64,000 nt of DNA. Origin: UBA5314 sp039679855 (GTDB taxonomy: Bacteria > Bacillota > Syntrophomonadia > Syntrophomonadales > Syntrophomonadaceae). The stretch covers positions 1 to 64,000 of the forward strand of contig JBDKUE010000008.1 of the NCBI GenBank assembly GCA_039679855.1. The letters run 5' to 3'. Below the pieces are notes generated by a model, which searched no databases, was not told where the DNA came from, and was given only the letters and a program-made list of their open reading frames with translations. The position numbers and the translations under genes are program-made. Shown here one piece after another: positions 1 through 8,039 of this stretch; the stretch's first letter is position 1; each line of letters opens with the position of its first letter.

Positions 1-434
1 TTCATGCCTCCCGACAGCTCCCGGATTTTTACCCGGGCTTTGTCCCTTAACTCCATAAACTCCAACAGTTCGTCAATACGCTCGCGTGCTTCACGCCCGG
101 TAATTGCATAAAACCGTGCATATATCAACAGGTTGTCGCTGACGTTCAGCTCGGCGTCCAGGTTGTCTTCCTGGGGAACTATTCCCGACAGGGCTTTTAT
201 GGCCAGGGGCTGCCGGCGGGGATCAAAACCGAATACGTCAATGACCGTGTTTTTTCCAGCTGAAGGCAGCGCTTTGCCGTACAGGATCTTCATAGTAGTG
301 GTCTTGCCTGCTCCATTAGGGCCTAAAAAGCCAAAACACTCGCTTTTCCCAACTTCAAAGTCAAGCCGGTCCACGGCCTTTAATTCATGGTAATTTTTAC
401 TCAGGTTGTTCACCTTGATCACGGCATCTCCCAT
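1..434 (-). CDS. ABC transporter ATP-binding protein (partial, runs off left edge)
   Basis: N-terminal 144 codons of an ABC ATPase of the DrrA/NodI/CcmA type, which powers drug, lipid or polysaccharide export through a separate ABC-2 permease. Visible motifs in order are Walker A GPNGAGKTTT, the Q-loop VPQEDNL and the signature LSGGM just before the window edge; Walker B lies outside. The ATG at 434 is chosen because GGAGG sits 7 nt upstream. The permease should lie to the left of the window. It is distinct from the ABC ATPase at 54839. The family call is firm; the substrate is unknown. Confidence 0.92.
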   Translation of the reverse strand, partial: MGDAVIKVNNLSKNYHELKAVDRLDFEVGKSECFGFLGPNGAGKTTTMKILYGKALPSAGKNTVIDVFGFDPRRQPLAIKALSGIVPQEDNLDAELNVSDNLLIYARFYAITGREARERIDELLEFMELRDKARVKIRELSGGM

Positions 435-950
435 AGGCCTGCCTCCAATTATTGATAAAGCCCTTTACCGCTGCTCCAGGCTGTTGTCCCCATATTGTAC
501 CTTTTATGTTTATAATAGGCCACAAGAAACCATAGAAATGAGTTCTCCGGTGTTCAAATAATTCCCTAAAAATAGGCCTTTTAAGCTTTTGAAAATGATA
601 ACATTCACAATAGGTAAAATATGCTTTCAAATGGTTGACAAGCTTACAGCTTAACCATAGTATAAAGATAACAGGAGGTGATGTAAAAATCACCAACTGG
701 GACACCCAAAAGGAGCCAGAGTTCTTCTTAAAAGAATCAAGGGACGCAGGATAGGATGATAGAATGGGCAAGCAAAGCCTCATCACCTGGCAGTATACCC
801 GAAGAGCTTGGAGGAAGAACAAGGTGAAGCAAAAGGGTGAAAACCTCAAGGAGGTACTGCATGAACAGTACGAGAACTCCACACTAAGAGGACCAGCGCT
901 TAAAAAGTGCAGGTCCTCTTGGATTTTCTGGGTAGTCTTGCTAGTGTCGG
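435..950. other. Intergenic stretch with decayed coding fragments
   Basis: No intact gene seen. At 672-681 there is a perfect AGGAGGTGAT ribosome-binding sequence followed directly by ATG-TAA and folding into GGTGAT/ATCACC. Downstream on the plus strand, three short coding-like segments occur in different frames: one ending near 755 (contains KITNWDTQKE), one around 757-825 (contains IEWASKASSP), and one around 764-890 (contains ENLKEVLHEQYEN). The last overlaps an AAGGAGG at 848 followed by an eight-codon ORF. This pattern suggests a small gene broken by frameshifts. I do not recognise the family. Confidence 0.3.
886..920 (-). terminator. Strong hairpin downstream of the DNRLRE gene
   Basis: Perfect 9-bp outer stem (886-894 with 912-920), continued by a 6-bp inner stem with one G-U pair and an AAA loop. 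It lies 30 bp past the stop of the minus-strand gene at 951. Neither side has a convincing T-run, so it may be an RNA-stabilising hairpin rather than a classical intrinsic terminator. Confidence 0.45.
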
Positions 951-1511
951 TTAGCTTCCGTTGGTGGTTGTTGAATAGTTTACATAGAGCTTGGGCCAGG
1001 CCCCGCTGCTGTTCGACCAACTGGAGAAGAATCCCACCAGTGAATTGGCATTCTCATTGCCGGCCAGCACGATCCCCAGGTTCACGATCTGACCGCTAAA
1101 CCAGGCCCTGACCAGGTTGGTAAGATTGACATTTACTGTCCCCAGCCCGTTCGTAATGTTAGCTGTGGCTTCGGCAACCGCTGGAAAATTGGGCTGATGG
1201 TTCCAGGTAACTACTGCCGGGTCCCAGGGCTCCAAAGCTGTAAATACCCTCAGCGTTATAAAACCGCCTACCGGCAGTTCATTGCGGGATATAGTCAACT
1301 GTAAAAACGCCTCGTTAATTATGCTGCCCGGTGGAATCAAATTCGAACTATTCACGGGATTGGTCAACCGGAAAAGCAGCAAACTCCGATAAATGTCCCC
1401 TACCTGTCGAAACCGGCTGACAAAAAGATTGGTCGCCCCGTTGAAATTGGTGTTGGGCTGATACTGTGATATAAATGTATCCGCCAGGGTCGGAAAAAAG
1501 ATATTAGGCAT
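951..1511 (-). CDS. DNRLRE / CBM96-like domain protein
   Basis: A 186-residue protein that is essentially a single DNRLRE-type beta-sandwich domain. This family is found in extracellular or surface proteins and is often linked to carbohydrate or matrix binding. Visible family features are the N-terminal FFPTLADTFISQ segment, the central LLLFRLTNPV strand, WDPAVVTWNHQP in the middle and LVRAWFSGQ near the C-terminal half. No signal peptide is visible, unlike most secreted members. ATG 1511 is preferred over the in-frame ATG at 1517 because the SD (AAGGAGGG) touches the upstream ATG. It is a lone gene; its role is unknown. Confidence 0.75.
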   Translation of the reverse strand: MPNIFFPTLADTFISQYQPNTNFNGATNLFVSRFRQVGDIYRSLLLFRLTNPVNSSNLIPPGSIINEAFLQLTISRNELPVGGFITLRVFTALEPWDPAVVTWNHQPNFPAVAEATANITNGLGTVNVNLTNLVRAWFSGQIVNLGIVLAGNENANSLVGFFSSWSNSSGAWPKLYVNYSTTTNGS

Positions 1512-1785
1512 AACCATCCCTCCTTTCTCATAGATTACTTTAACCTATGGTTTTTCTGGAAAATTGTTCCACGGCAAGCCGGTCGCCTTCTTTATTTCAG
1601 GTGCCACAAGCCGCTCAACTACCTGTTTGGTTTTATAAAGGGATATCGAAAACTGGCAGGTCATACGTTTTGTTGAAAGGCTTTTCTGTTTCTCAACGAA
1701 AAAAACCAGTGCCGTTTTTTGCATATAAAAGGCCTGACTGAGTGGCTCTTTGCGGTACAATGGTAAAAAGACCGGAGGTGGTACT

Positions 1786-2325
1786 ATGAAAGACATTCTG
1801 AAGATCATGGACCGGGAGACTCTTTTGGAGATATCATACGAAGACCTGATCAAATACCATGGGCGTTTGCATATCGGCGGAGTCGCCATAGCCTTTAAAC
1901 TGATGGAACTCGGTTTTGAGCTCTTATCACCGGGAGCCGTTCCCCGCCGGGGCAGTTTCAGTTTTGCTTCCGCTTTGGGGGAAGCCGCCACCGGAGTTTT
2001 GGATGGGGTGGAGATGGTGACCCGGGCCCGGGCCCGGGGGAATATGATGGCCGATCCGGCCCTGGGGCAACAAGCCGACGCGCCTTTAAGCGCCAATGGC
2101 GGCAAGTTTTATTTTGAACTGGGATATCAGGAGCACAAGCTTGGCCTGGCTCTGGCCCCGGGTATGGTGCCGGATGAATTCATCGTTCTGTCTAAAGCCG
2201 CCCTGTCAGGCTCACTTGATGCGGGAGGCAAAAACCGGCTGCAGGAGGTCAAGGAAGAACTGGCCGCCTCGCTGATGTCGCGGGAAGCCGCCAGCCTTTT
2301 TAATTACCGGTTTATTGAGGCTTAA
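1786..2325 (+). CDS. FmdE-superfamily-like protein lacking the metal-binding cysteines
   Basis: A 179-residue protein. The segment YHGRLHIGGVAIAFKLMELG aligns by eye with the FHGHxCPG motif that opens FmdE/Tungsten-formylmethanofuran dehydrogenase subunit E domains. The later TGVLDGVEM...ARARGNMM segment resembles the DAIQ...TGCTxGKGN core. The cysteines expected in both places are replaced (His/Ile and Arg), so zinc or metal binding through the usual ligands is unlikely. Start ATG 1786 follows GGAGGTGGTACT. It is monocistronic. The fold assignment is inference from short motifs; the catalytic role is unknown, and it may be a regulatory or substrate-binding relic. Confidence 0.55.
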   Translation: MKDILKIMDRETLLEISYEDLIKYHGRLHIGGVAIAFKLMELGFELLSPGAVPRRGSFSFASALGEAATGVLDGVEMVTRARARGNMMADPALGQQADAPLSANGGKFYFELGYQEHKLGLALAPGMVPDEFIVLSKAALSGSLDAGGKNRLQEVKEELAASLMSREAASLFNYRFIEA

Positions 2326-2634
2326 AACATAAGGAATTGAAAACGTGCAAAAAAATGACCAGACTCCCCGCGACAACAAAAGGATTACAGGTGAAGCCCA
2401 GTATAACCGGACTTCTTCCTATTGTCATCCCAGGGTAGTCGGCCTACTGCAATAAAATGGGTATTATTAGTGGATATCACTTATTATCCTACCATACACG
2501 GCTTAAAGATTCCTCCCCAAAATGATAGCCAGATATGGTTTCTATTGCTAAGGCCCTTTTATTGGGAAAAGCATTCCGGAAAGCAATCTAGAGCAGCGGT
2601 AGTATACTGTGGTTTTAGGAGGTGCTCAAATTCA
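2326..2634. other. Intergenic region, nothing firm
   Basis: Runs from the FmdE-like gene to the HMCES gene. The open frame of the downstream gene extends back into it to 2422, but the N-terminal Cys2 of HMCES proteins and the AGGAGG at 2617 place the true start at 2635. No clear promoter, terminator or RNA was found. Confidence 0.5.
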
Positions 2635-3321
2635 ATGTGTGGTCGCTATACCCTGACCGTCACCCTTTCCGACATTGAAAGCCGATTTGCCTGCCCGCCT
2701 TCGGGTCTGGATTGGAATCCCCGCTACAACATAGCTCCCACCCAGCAAACCCTGGTTGTAGTTCGAGCCGACAAAGTCAACCAGTTGAAAACCATGAAAT
2801 GGGGACTGGTCCCCCATTGGGCCAAAGACCCCAAAATGGGGAGCCGTCTTATTAACGCCCGTTTAGAAACCGTGGACGAAAAGCCCGCCTTTAAAAGCTC
2901 ACTGCCAAGCCGCCGCTGCATCATCCCGGCTGACGGCTACTATGAATGGCAGAAAAAGGGCCGGGGTAAAGAGCCTTATCGAATTATTATGGAGACTGGC
3001 GACTGCTTTGGATTTGCCGGGATCTGGGACACCTGGACGGGGCCCAATGCGAAAACCATGGATAGCTTTGCAGTCATAACCACCGGGGCCCAGAACTCGA
3101 TCCGGTCCATACACGATCGGATGCCGCTTATTCTAACACCGGAGCTGGAAGAAGTATGGCTTAAGGGCCCTGAAGATCAGAGCCGGGAAGCTATGAAGCG
3201 TTTTTTGGCCCTTCTTCATCCCCGCCCGCAGCTGCGGGCTTACCGGGTATCTCCCCTGGTGGGCAGCCCGGTAAACGACCGCCCTGAATATATTGAAGAG
3301 ATAAAAGAACCCGAAGAGTAA
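2635..3321 (+). CDS. SOS response-associated peptidase, HMCES/YedK family
   Basis: A 228-residue SRAP-domain protein that forms a thiazolidine DNA-protein crosslink with abasic sites in single-stranded DNA, shielding them during replication. The catalytic Cys2 is in MCGRYTL and becomes N-terminal after Met removal. WGLVPHWA (56-63), the NAR triad (74-76), the GYYEW glutamate (E104) and SIHDRMP with the catalytic His160 are all present, so the protein should be active. Start ATG 2635 is fixed by Cys2 and by AGGAGGTG 8-9 nt upstream. It stands alone, followed by its own terminator. No SOS box was recognised upstream. Confidence 0.95.
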   Translation: MCGRYTLTVTLSDIESRFACPPSGLDWNPRYNIAPTQQTLVVVRADKVNQLKTMKWGLVPHWAKDPKMGSRLINARLETVDEKPAFKSSLPSRRCIIPADGYYEWQKKGRGKEPYRIIMETGDCFGFAGIWDTWTGPNAKTMDSFAVITTGAQNSIRSIHDRMPLILTPELEEVWLKGPEDQSREAMKRFLALLHPRPQLRAYRVSPLVGSPVNDRPEYIEEIKEPEE

Positions 3322-3365
3322 CTCTTAAATCCGTATTAATATATTTTTACATATACCTAAAAAAG

Positions 3366-3395
3366 AACGGACTGCCTCATGGCAGCCCGTTTTCA
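3366..3395 (+). terminator. Intrinsic terminator of the HMCES gene
   Basis: 11-bp stem with one mismatch (3366-3376 with 3381-3391), TCAT loop, then a short TTTTC tail. Confidence 0.8.
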
Positions 3396-3439
3396 AATCT
3401 AATTGACGTTAGGGCGCGGTTCTCGGTTGAGTCCCCGGC

Positions 3440-3612
3440 CATATTCCCGCTGGATGCGGCTCTGCGCGAAACCCCGCAGCCGCGACTCCGGCAGTTCAGG
3501 TCTGGGCCTTTCCATAGCCCAGTGGATCGCAACCCAACACCGGGGAACTATCAATGTCAGCTCCCACCCCGGTCAGGGGACAACCTTTCGGATAATCCTT
3601 CCCCGGTCCTAA
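3440..3612 (+). pseudogene. 3' remnant of a sensor histidine kinase gene
   Basis: The C-terminal end of a HATPase_c domain survives: RSRDSGSSGLGLSIAQWIA, then GTINVSSHPGQGTTF and a terminal IILPRS before TAA at 3610. Upstream bases still resemble the F-box region (FxRFxRxDxARSR) but in shifting frames, and the rest of the kinase is absent. No start or ribosome site precedes it. It is a degraded fragment left by deletion; it lies between the HMCES terminator and the convergent MBL gene. Confidence 0.75.
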
Positions 3613-3622
3613 GCGTCCCGTC

Positions 3623-4597
3623 TCAAGCGGGCCGGGCAAACAGGAACTTTTCCGGGGTGGTAATCTTTATAATCTTCTCCTTAAGCAGCAGGTGCTGCAA
3701 ATGGGCGACGGCTTCGCCGGTTGCGAACCAGCGCTGAAAAGGAGGGAACTCATCCCAGGATGAATAACTCATATCCCAGGTCATCCGGCTGGCCACCTGG
3801 TAGCCATCCATGGCCCCGGCCTCCAATATTTCCGTTATCTCATTAAGGCGCGCCCGGTGGTGCTCCCTCAATTCCTCAATGCGGCCATGGCAGTCCCGGA
3901 TAAATCCCCGGTGGCCGGGCAAGACCAGCTCAATCTCCATCTGGTCGATTCTATCCAGGCTATGCAGATAGTCTCCCAACGGATCCTCGACACCCGGCCA
4001 CAGGGTTATATTAGGCGATATATCCGGCAGTATATGATCACCTGAGATCAAAACCTTTTGTTTATGGTCGTAAAGGCATATATGGCCCGGGCTGTGGCCG
4101 GGCGTCATTATACAGGTAAAACAGTAGCCGGCTGCCTCCAAAACCATGCCTTCCTGCAGGTAGACAAATCCCAGGTCATGTCCGGAAATAAATGATTTTA
4201 TCTGATTGGCCTCACTGCCCACCCGGTTCTGGGGAAATCCATGAAGCCCAAACTCCCGGTCAACCTCCTCCCAGTAGCTCCCGGTAAAGCAGGCCCGTAG
4301 TTCATCGGCATCTCGCTTGCTGGCGTACACCACTGCACCCGGCGGGGCCAGGTCGAACAACAGCCCGGAGTGATCGGCGTGGACATGGGTGATTAAAAAT
4401 TCCAAGTCCTTCAGACTTACACCCAACTCGGCAATTCCCTCAAGTAAAGCGCTGCGGCATTCCGGCCAGTTGAATCCGGTGTCAATCAAAAGCTTTCTCT
4501 CCCGGCCTTTGATTAAATAGGAATTGAGCACCCCGAGGGGATTGTGGGGAAGCGGTATTTTCAGGCAGAAAATATTGGGTAGGACTTCATTTATCAC
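3623..4597 (-). CDS. MBL-fold metallo-hydrolase
   Basis: A 324-residue glyoxalase-II-like metallo-beta-lactamase-fold hydrolase. Metal ligands are visible: THVHADHSG (HxHxDH), TPGHSPGH, SGDHIL (bridging Asp) and LPGHRG (last His). After the core, about 90 residues form the helical C-terminal domain seen in longer MBL hydrolases (EELREHHRARL ... WFATGEAVAHLQHLL). GTG at 4597 is preferred because AAGGAGG lies 8 nt upstream; the TTG two codons earlier is too close to the SD. The substrate is unknown, probably a thioester or similar small molecule. A distant paralogue lies at 16107. Confidence 0.9.
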   Translation of the reverse strand: MINEVLPNIFCLKIPLPHNPLGVLNSYLIKGRERKLLIDTGFNWPECRSALLEGIAELGVSLKDLEFLITHVHADHSGLLFDLAPPGAVVYASKRDADELRACFTGSYWEEVDREFGLHGFPQNRVGSEANQIKSFISGHDLGFVYLQEGMVLEAAGYCFTCIMTPGHSPGHICLYDHKQKVLISGDHILPDISPNITLWPGVEDPLGDYLHSLDRIDQMEIELVLPGHRGFIRDCHGRIEELREHHRARLNEITEILEAGAMDGYQVASRMTWDMSYSSWDEFPPFQRWFATGEAVAHLQHLLLKEKIIKITTPEKFLFARPA

Positions 4598-4825
4598 GGG
4601 CAACTCCTCCTTAAATCGGGGCGTCTCATCGGGCGCCCTCTCTATGGCTTAATGTACCTGTGGTAGCAATTCTTGTTTATCCAGTAAAAATCCTCTTTAT
4701 CCTATTTACCCCGCACAATCCGTCCTACCCCTCCGGAATCATGCGATAATTAACCTGCAAATCAGGACCAAAGCATCATAGGCGATTTAACCAGCCAATG
4801 ATAACATGTTCTCGTAGGCAATATT

Positions 4826-4855
4826 TTGCAGACCCTGTACAACATTCCGTATATT
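4826..4855 (+). promoter_or_regulatory. Sigma-A-like promoter for the lipoprotein gene
   Basis: TTGCAG (4826-4831), 18-bp spacer, TATATT (4850-4855); about 40 bp before the ATG at 4898. Confidence 0.6.
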
Positions 4856-4897
4856 GTACTTAATCCTGAAGCCGCAGTTTGTAAGGGAGGTTGTTTG

Positions 4898-5587
4898 ATG
4901 AAAAGGATACCTATTCTGGTCCTGGCCGCACTGCTCATACTGGTCGGTGCAGCCGGCTGCTCTAAAAAGCAGACTGCCACCACTGTGCCAGCTGAACAGA
5001 GCGCTCCGGCAGCCACGGAAACCAAAAAGGACGCCGGCACCCCTGAAGTACCTCTGACCGATATCATGAAACAGACCCAGTCCATCAAGGGCGCTTACTA
5101 TGAAATGAAGACCAGCGTCGCGACCGGGCAGGGCACGATCACCTCAACCAGCAAAAACTGGATCACCGGCAATAAAGTCCGCATAGAAACGGAATCCATG
5201 GGCCTAAAAACGATAACCATCGCTACTGCTGACGGATTTATCTATATGTACAACCCGGCCAATAAAACGGCCACCCGCATCGGCTCTATTGACTCGGAAT
5301 CAGCCAACCAGTGGGCCCTTAAAGATCCAGCCAAGTATAAGGTTCTGGGGCGGGAAAAGATCAGTGAACAACAGTGCGTAATTATCAGCAATATAGATAT
5401 ACCTGATGAGAATAAAATGTGGATCAGCGAAGCGATCGGCATGCCGCTCAAAACCGAAGCAACGGTTGCTGGCGGCAAAGCCACATCAGAATTCAGCAAC
5501 ATCAAACTGGGTCCCCAGGATGAAGGCTTATTCACCCTTCCGGCCGGAACCACCATTATTGAAACTCCCCGGCTGCCAGGACATTAG
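4898..5587 (+). CDS. Lipoprotein, LolA/DUF4412-like
   Basis: A 229-residue exported lipoprotein. The signal peptide is MKRIPILVLAALLILVGAAGC, with the lipidated Cys in an AAGC lipobox, then a Thr/Ala/Glu-rich linker. The body (TSVATGQGTITSTSKNWITG ... IETESMGLKTITIATADGFIYMYNP ... MWISEAIGMPLKTE) matches the single LolA/LolB-like beta-barrel half fold of outer-membrane-lipoprotein-sorting and DUF4412 proteins. In Gram-positives such proteins bind lipids or act as sporulation/envelope factors. Start ATG 4898 follows GGGAGGTTGTTTG. It has its own promoter and terminator. The precise role is unknown. Confidence 0.8.
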   Translation: MKRIPILVLAALLILVGAAGCSKKQTATTVPAEQSAPAATETKKDAGTPEVPLTDIMKQTQSIKGAYYEMKTSVATGQGTITSTSKNWITGNKVRIETESMGLKTITIATADGFIYMYNPANKTATRIGSIDSESANQWALKDPAKYKVLGREKISEQQCVIISNIDIPDENKMWISEAIGMPLKTEATVAGGKATSEFSNIKLGPQDEGLFTLPAGTTIIETPRLPGH

Positions 5588-5636
5588 AAGTATTACATAG
5601 TTGCAATAGTTAACGGGCTCGTATCCCGGAAGTCAG

Positions 5637-5671
5637 CCCGGGGCTGCATCTAAGCAGCCCCGGGTTTTATT
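5637..5671 (+). terminator. Intrinsic terminator of the lipoprotein gene
   Basis: Perfect 11-bp GC-rich stem (5637-5647 with 5654-5664), ATCTAA loop, TTTTATT tail; it overlaps the stop of the convergent transporter gene. Confidence 0.92.
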
Positions 5672-6938
5672 ACAACCAGTAGGCGAAATAGAGGTAGAGC
5701 ATCGCCAGGAGCACCGACAGCAGCATTAAAGGAAAACCTACTCTAAGGTAGCGGGTAAAGCTTATAGGAGTGTCATAACGCTCGGCAATTCCGGCTACGA
5801 TGATATTGGCCGAAGCCCCGATCAAAGTGCCGTTCCCACCCAGGCAGGCTCCCAGAGCCAAAGACCACCAGATGGACTCCATGGGCATATTGGACATCTG
5901 CCCCACCGACTGCAGCAGGGGGATCATAGTAGCAACATAGGGTATGTTGTCAACAAAGGCGGAAGCAAGCGCTGACAGCCACAATACCAGAATTCCGGTG
6001 GGTACCAGTTTGCCCCCGGTTAAGGCCAAAACCTTTTGGGCCGCCAGGGCAATTACCCCGGTCTCTACCAGGGCTCCCACCATTACAAACAGACCGGAAA
6101 AGAAAAAAATAGTCGGCCACTCTACAGCCAGGAGTGTCTCGTCCACATTCTCATTGCTGATTAGCATTAGTATACTGGCCCCCAGAAGGGCAATGGTGGC
6201 AGATTCCAGGTGCAGGGACTGGTGCGCCAGGAAGCCGGCCAGGGTTAACCCCAGTACCAGCAGCGACTTCTTCATTAAGAGCCAATCCTTGATGAAGGAC
6301 TTTTCATCAAGCTGCAACAGTTCTTTTATGTTTTGCGGCGCAGCCGCAACCTGTCTGCGGTACAGCCACAGTATGATACCGGTGACCAGCAGGAAGATGA
6401 CAAATACCGGCAAGGCCAGATTGCTTATGAAATCCATAAAACCCAAACCGGTGGCGCTGCCTATCATGATGTTGGGCGGATCCCCGATGAGGGTGGCTGT
6501 GCCTCCAATATTGGAGGCCATAATCTCGCTTAACAAGAAAGGCATGGGAGAAATGTCCAGGCGATCGGTAATGGCAAAAGTAATGGGGACTATTAAAAGA
6601 ACCGTTGTAACATTATCCAATAGGGCTGAAGTCAGGGCGGTTATTAAGGACAATGTGCCCAAAATAGCCAGGGGCTTTCCCCCGGCCATTTTGGCTGATT
6701 TTATGGCCAGGTACTCGAAAATCCCGCTCTGACGGGTTATGCCTACAATGATCATCATGCCGATCAGAAGACCGATAGTATTGAAATCTATTGCCGAAAA
6801 GGCCTGTTTTTGACTGATTAATCCTATCACAATGACCAGGGACGCACCCACCATGGCAATAATGCTGCGATGCACCTTCTCCACCACAATAAAAGCGTAA
6901 GCTCCGACAAAAATCACGATTGACAACCAAAACTCCAT
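5670..6938 (-). CDS. ArsB/NhaD-family anion/Na+ transporter
   Basis: A 422-residue polytopic membrane protein of the ion-transporter superfamily that holds ArsB, NhaD and the P protein. It has about 11 hydrophobic segments and the two-fold repeat typical of the family: LLDNVTTVLL with SNIGGTATLIGDPPNI in the first half, and AFVDNIPYVATM with GGNGTLIGASANI in the second. NhaD-type members exchange Na+/H+; ArsB members export arsenite. The adjacent K+ genes favour a cation role, but sequence alone does not decide it. Start ATG 6938 follows AGGAGGTAAACC. A structured leader with a terminator precedes it (6977-7140). Confidence 0.88.
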   Translation of the reverse strand: MEFWLSIVIFVGAYAFIVVEKVHRSIIAMVGASLVIVIGLISQKQAFSAIDFNTIGLLIGMMIIVGITRQSGIFEYLAIKSAKMAGGKPLAILGTLSLITALTSALLDNVTTVLLIVPITFAITDRLDISPMPFLLSEIMASNIGGTATLIGDPPNIMIGSATGLGFMDFISNLALPVFVIFLLVTGIILWLYRRQVAAAPQNIKELLQLDEKSFIKDWLLMKKSLLVLGLTLAGFLAHQSLHLESATIALLGASILMLISNENVDETLLAVEWPTIFFFSGLFVMVGALVETGVIALAAQKVLALTGGKLVPTGILVLWLSALASAFVDNIPYVATMIPLLQSVGQMSNMPMESIWWSLALGACLGGNGTLIGASANIIVAGIAERYDTPISFTRYLRVGFPLMLLSVLLAMLYLYFAYWL

Positions 6939-6976
6939 GGTTTACCTCCTGATTTCAACTTTCCGGTATGGTCTAA

Positions 6977-7140
6977 AAAATAAAAAGAGCAACCCTAATA
7001 AAAGGCTACCCACCCCAGTAAGCCGCGTTCTCATGACCTTGAGCCTCCGTATCCCCCGGAAGAGACTTAGGCGGCAGGGTCCCGTACTCTGGCTTTCACC
7101 ACAAGCACTCTGACCGAATAGAACATGTTATTTAACTTTT
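6977..7140 (-). promoter_or_regulatory. Structured leader RNA with terminator (riboswitch-like, class not recognised)
   Basis: Read on the minus strand, the leader holds GGTGAAAGCC, GGGACCCTGCCGCC pairing with GCGGCTTACTGGGGT, and an internal CTTCCG/CGGAGG stem. It ends in a 9-bp hairpin (GGGTAGCCT with AGGGTTGCTC, 6982-7011) and a T-rich tail down to about 6970, before the ArsB/NhaD gene. An extended -10 (TGCTATACT) lies at about 7146-7154. This is the layout of a transcription-terminating riboswitch. It does not match the c-di-AMP, M-box, cobalamin, T-box or Mn consensus that I know. A Na+ or Li+ sensing class is possible given the gene; unproven. Confidence 0.55.
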
Positions 7141-7375
7141 TCAAGTATAGCATAAGCTTACAACAAATTTCGTATCAGAAGTCAAGAACACATATAGAAT
7201 ATTTTTGCCGTACACTCCCCAAGCGACTTTTAGTTTATACTATATGGAGAATGGATTCCCCGGAATATCTCGTATCAATATAATGATCTCAGTCGCTGCA
7301 CGAAACATCCACGCTTAAATTATCATCAGTAAGCTCCCTACTCACCGTAGCCAATAAAATTGCAGGAGGTTGTTT

Positions 7376-7819
7376 ATGGAAGAGCAATTAAAACTGATTG
7401 AATCCCAGCTGTACAAAAGCGAACTCACTTTCCCCTGGCTCAAGGAACGCTTACTGGCCTACGGGGAGATAAGGGCCTGGTATAGATTCTATCGCGAGGC
7501 CAATCAATGGGCCAAGAAGTTCTTTAAAGAAGAATACTTTTTCCTGATGACCGACGTCATCCTGTGGGTTAAAATTGCCGATGACGGGCAGTTGGGGATT
7601 CATACCTACCCCTTGGATGAGATCACCAAAAGCTTCCGCAGTTATGGATTTGCCGACAAGAAAAGCACAGACGCCCTGGTCATATCCGAACTTACCTTGA
7701 GCTTTACAGCCATGCAAGATAAAATCCGCCGGGACCAGCTGCTGCTCAAGCGGCCCAACCCTGAAGAAAACGGTGATGATAAAGGTTTCGAGAAACTCGT
7801 GCACCTGTTGGACATATAA
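7376..7819 (+). CDS. Hypothetical protein, 147 residues
   Basis: Soluble, mixed charge, rich in aromatic residues in the first half (AYGEIRAWYRFYREANQWAKKFF). There is no signal peptide, membrane segment or metal motif. The family is not recognised. It is a convincing gene: AGGAGG lies 7-8 nt before ATG 7376, codon use matches its neighbours, and a 17-bp terminator follows. It stands alone between the antiporter leader and the K+ importer, in the same direction as the latter but separated from it by the terminator. Confidence 0.7.
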   Translation: MEEQLKLIESQLYKSELTFPWLKERLLAYGEIRAWYRFYREANQWAKKFFKEEYFFLMTDVILWVKIADDGQLGIHTYPLDEITKSFRSYGFADKKSTDALVISELTLSFTAMQDKIRRDQLLLKRPNPEENGDDKGFEKLVHLLDI

Positions 7820-7834
7820 CTTCGGAAAATAAAA

Positions 7835-7885
7835 AACAGGAGAGACGGTCCATTTGACAGGGGGACCGTCTCTCCTGTTTTCTCC
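7835..7885 (+). terminator. Intrinsic terminator, 17-bp perfect stem
   Basis: Arms 7835-7851 and 7863-7879, 11-nt loop, TTTTC tail. It isolates the 7376 gene from kimA. Confidence 0.93.
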
Positions 7886-8039
7886 GTTTATATATGAAAT
7901 TTTTACACCAAGACCCGGATCTTCTTACAGATAATTTACACCTCAAGACCGTACACTATTCCTGAAAAAGTATGGGCAAATCGAGATTTGTATTTACCCC
8001 AATGATGGAATACATCAACTGGAAGGAAGGTTTGTCGAG

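Noticed and set aside
397..1020. Minus-strand 207-codon frame
   Set aside because: It overlaps the ABC ATPase start and non-coding sequence; composition is non-protein-like and there is no ribosome site.
1545..2105. Minus-strand 186-codon frame
   Set aside because: It lies antisense to the FmdE-like gene, which has a good SD and family-like motifs.
5944..6732. Plus-strand 262-codon frame
   Set aside because: It is a shadow of the ArsB/NhaD gene on the other strand; it lacks a start signal and is Ser/Arg/Pro-biased.
6977..7140. c-di-AMP (ydaO) riboswitch identity for the leader
   Set aside because: The GGGGGACC, GTAGGG and CCGTCAGCTAAC elements of that class are missing.
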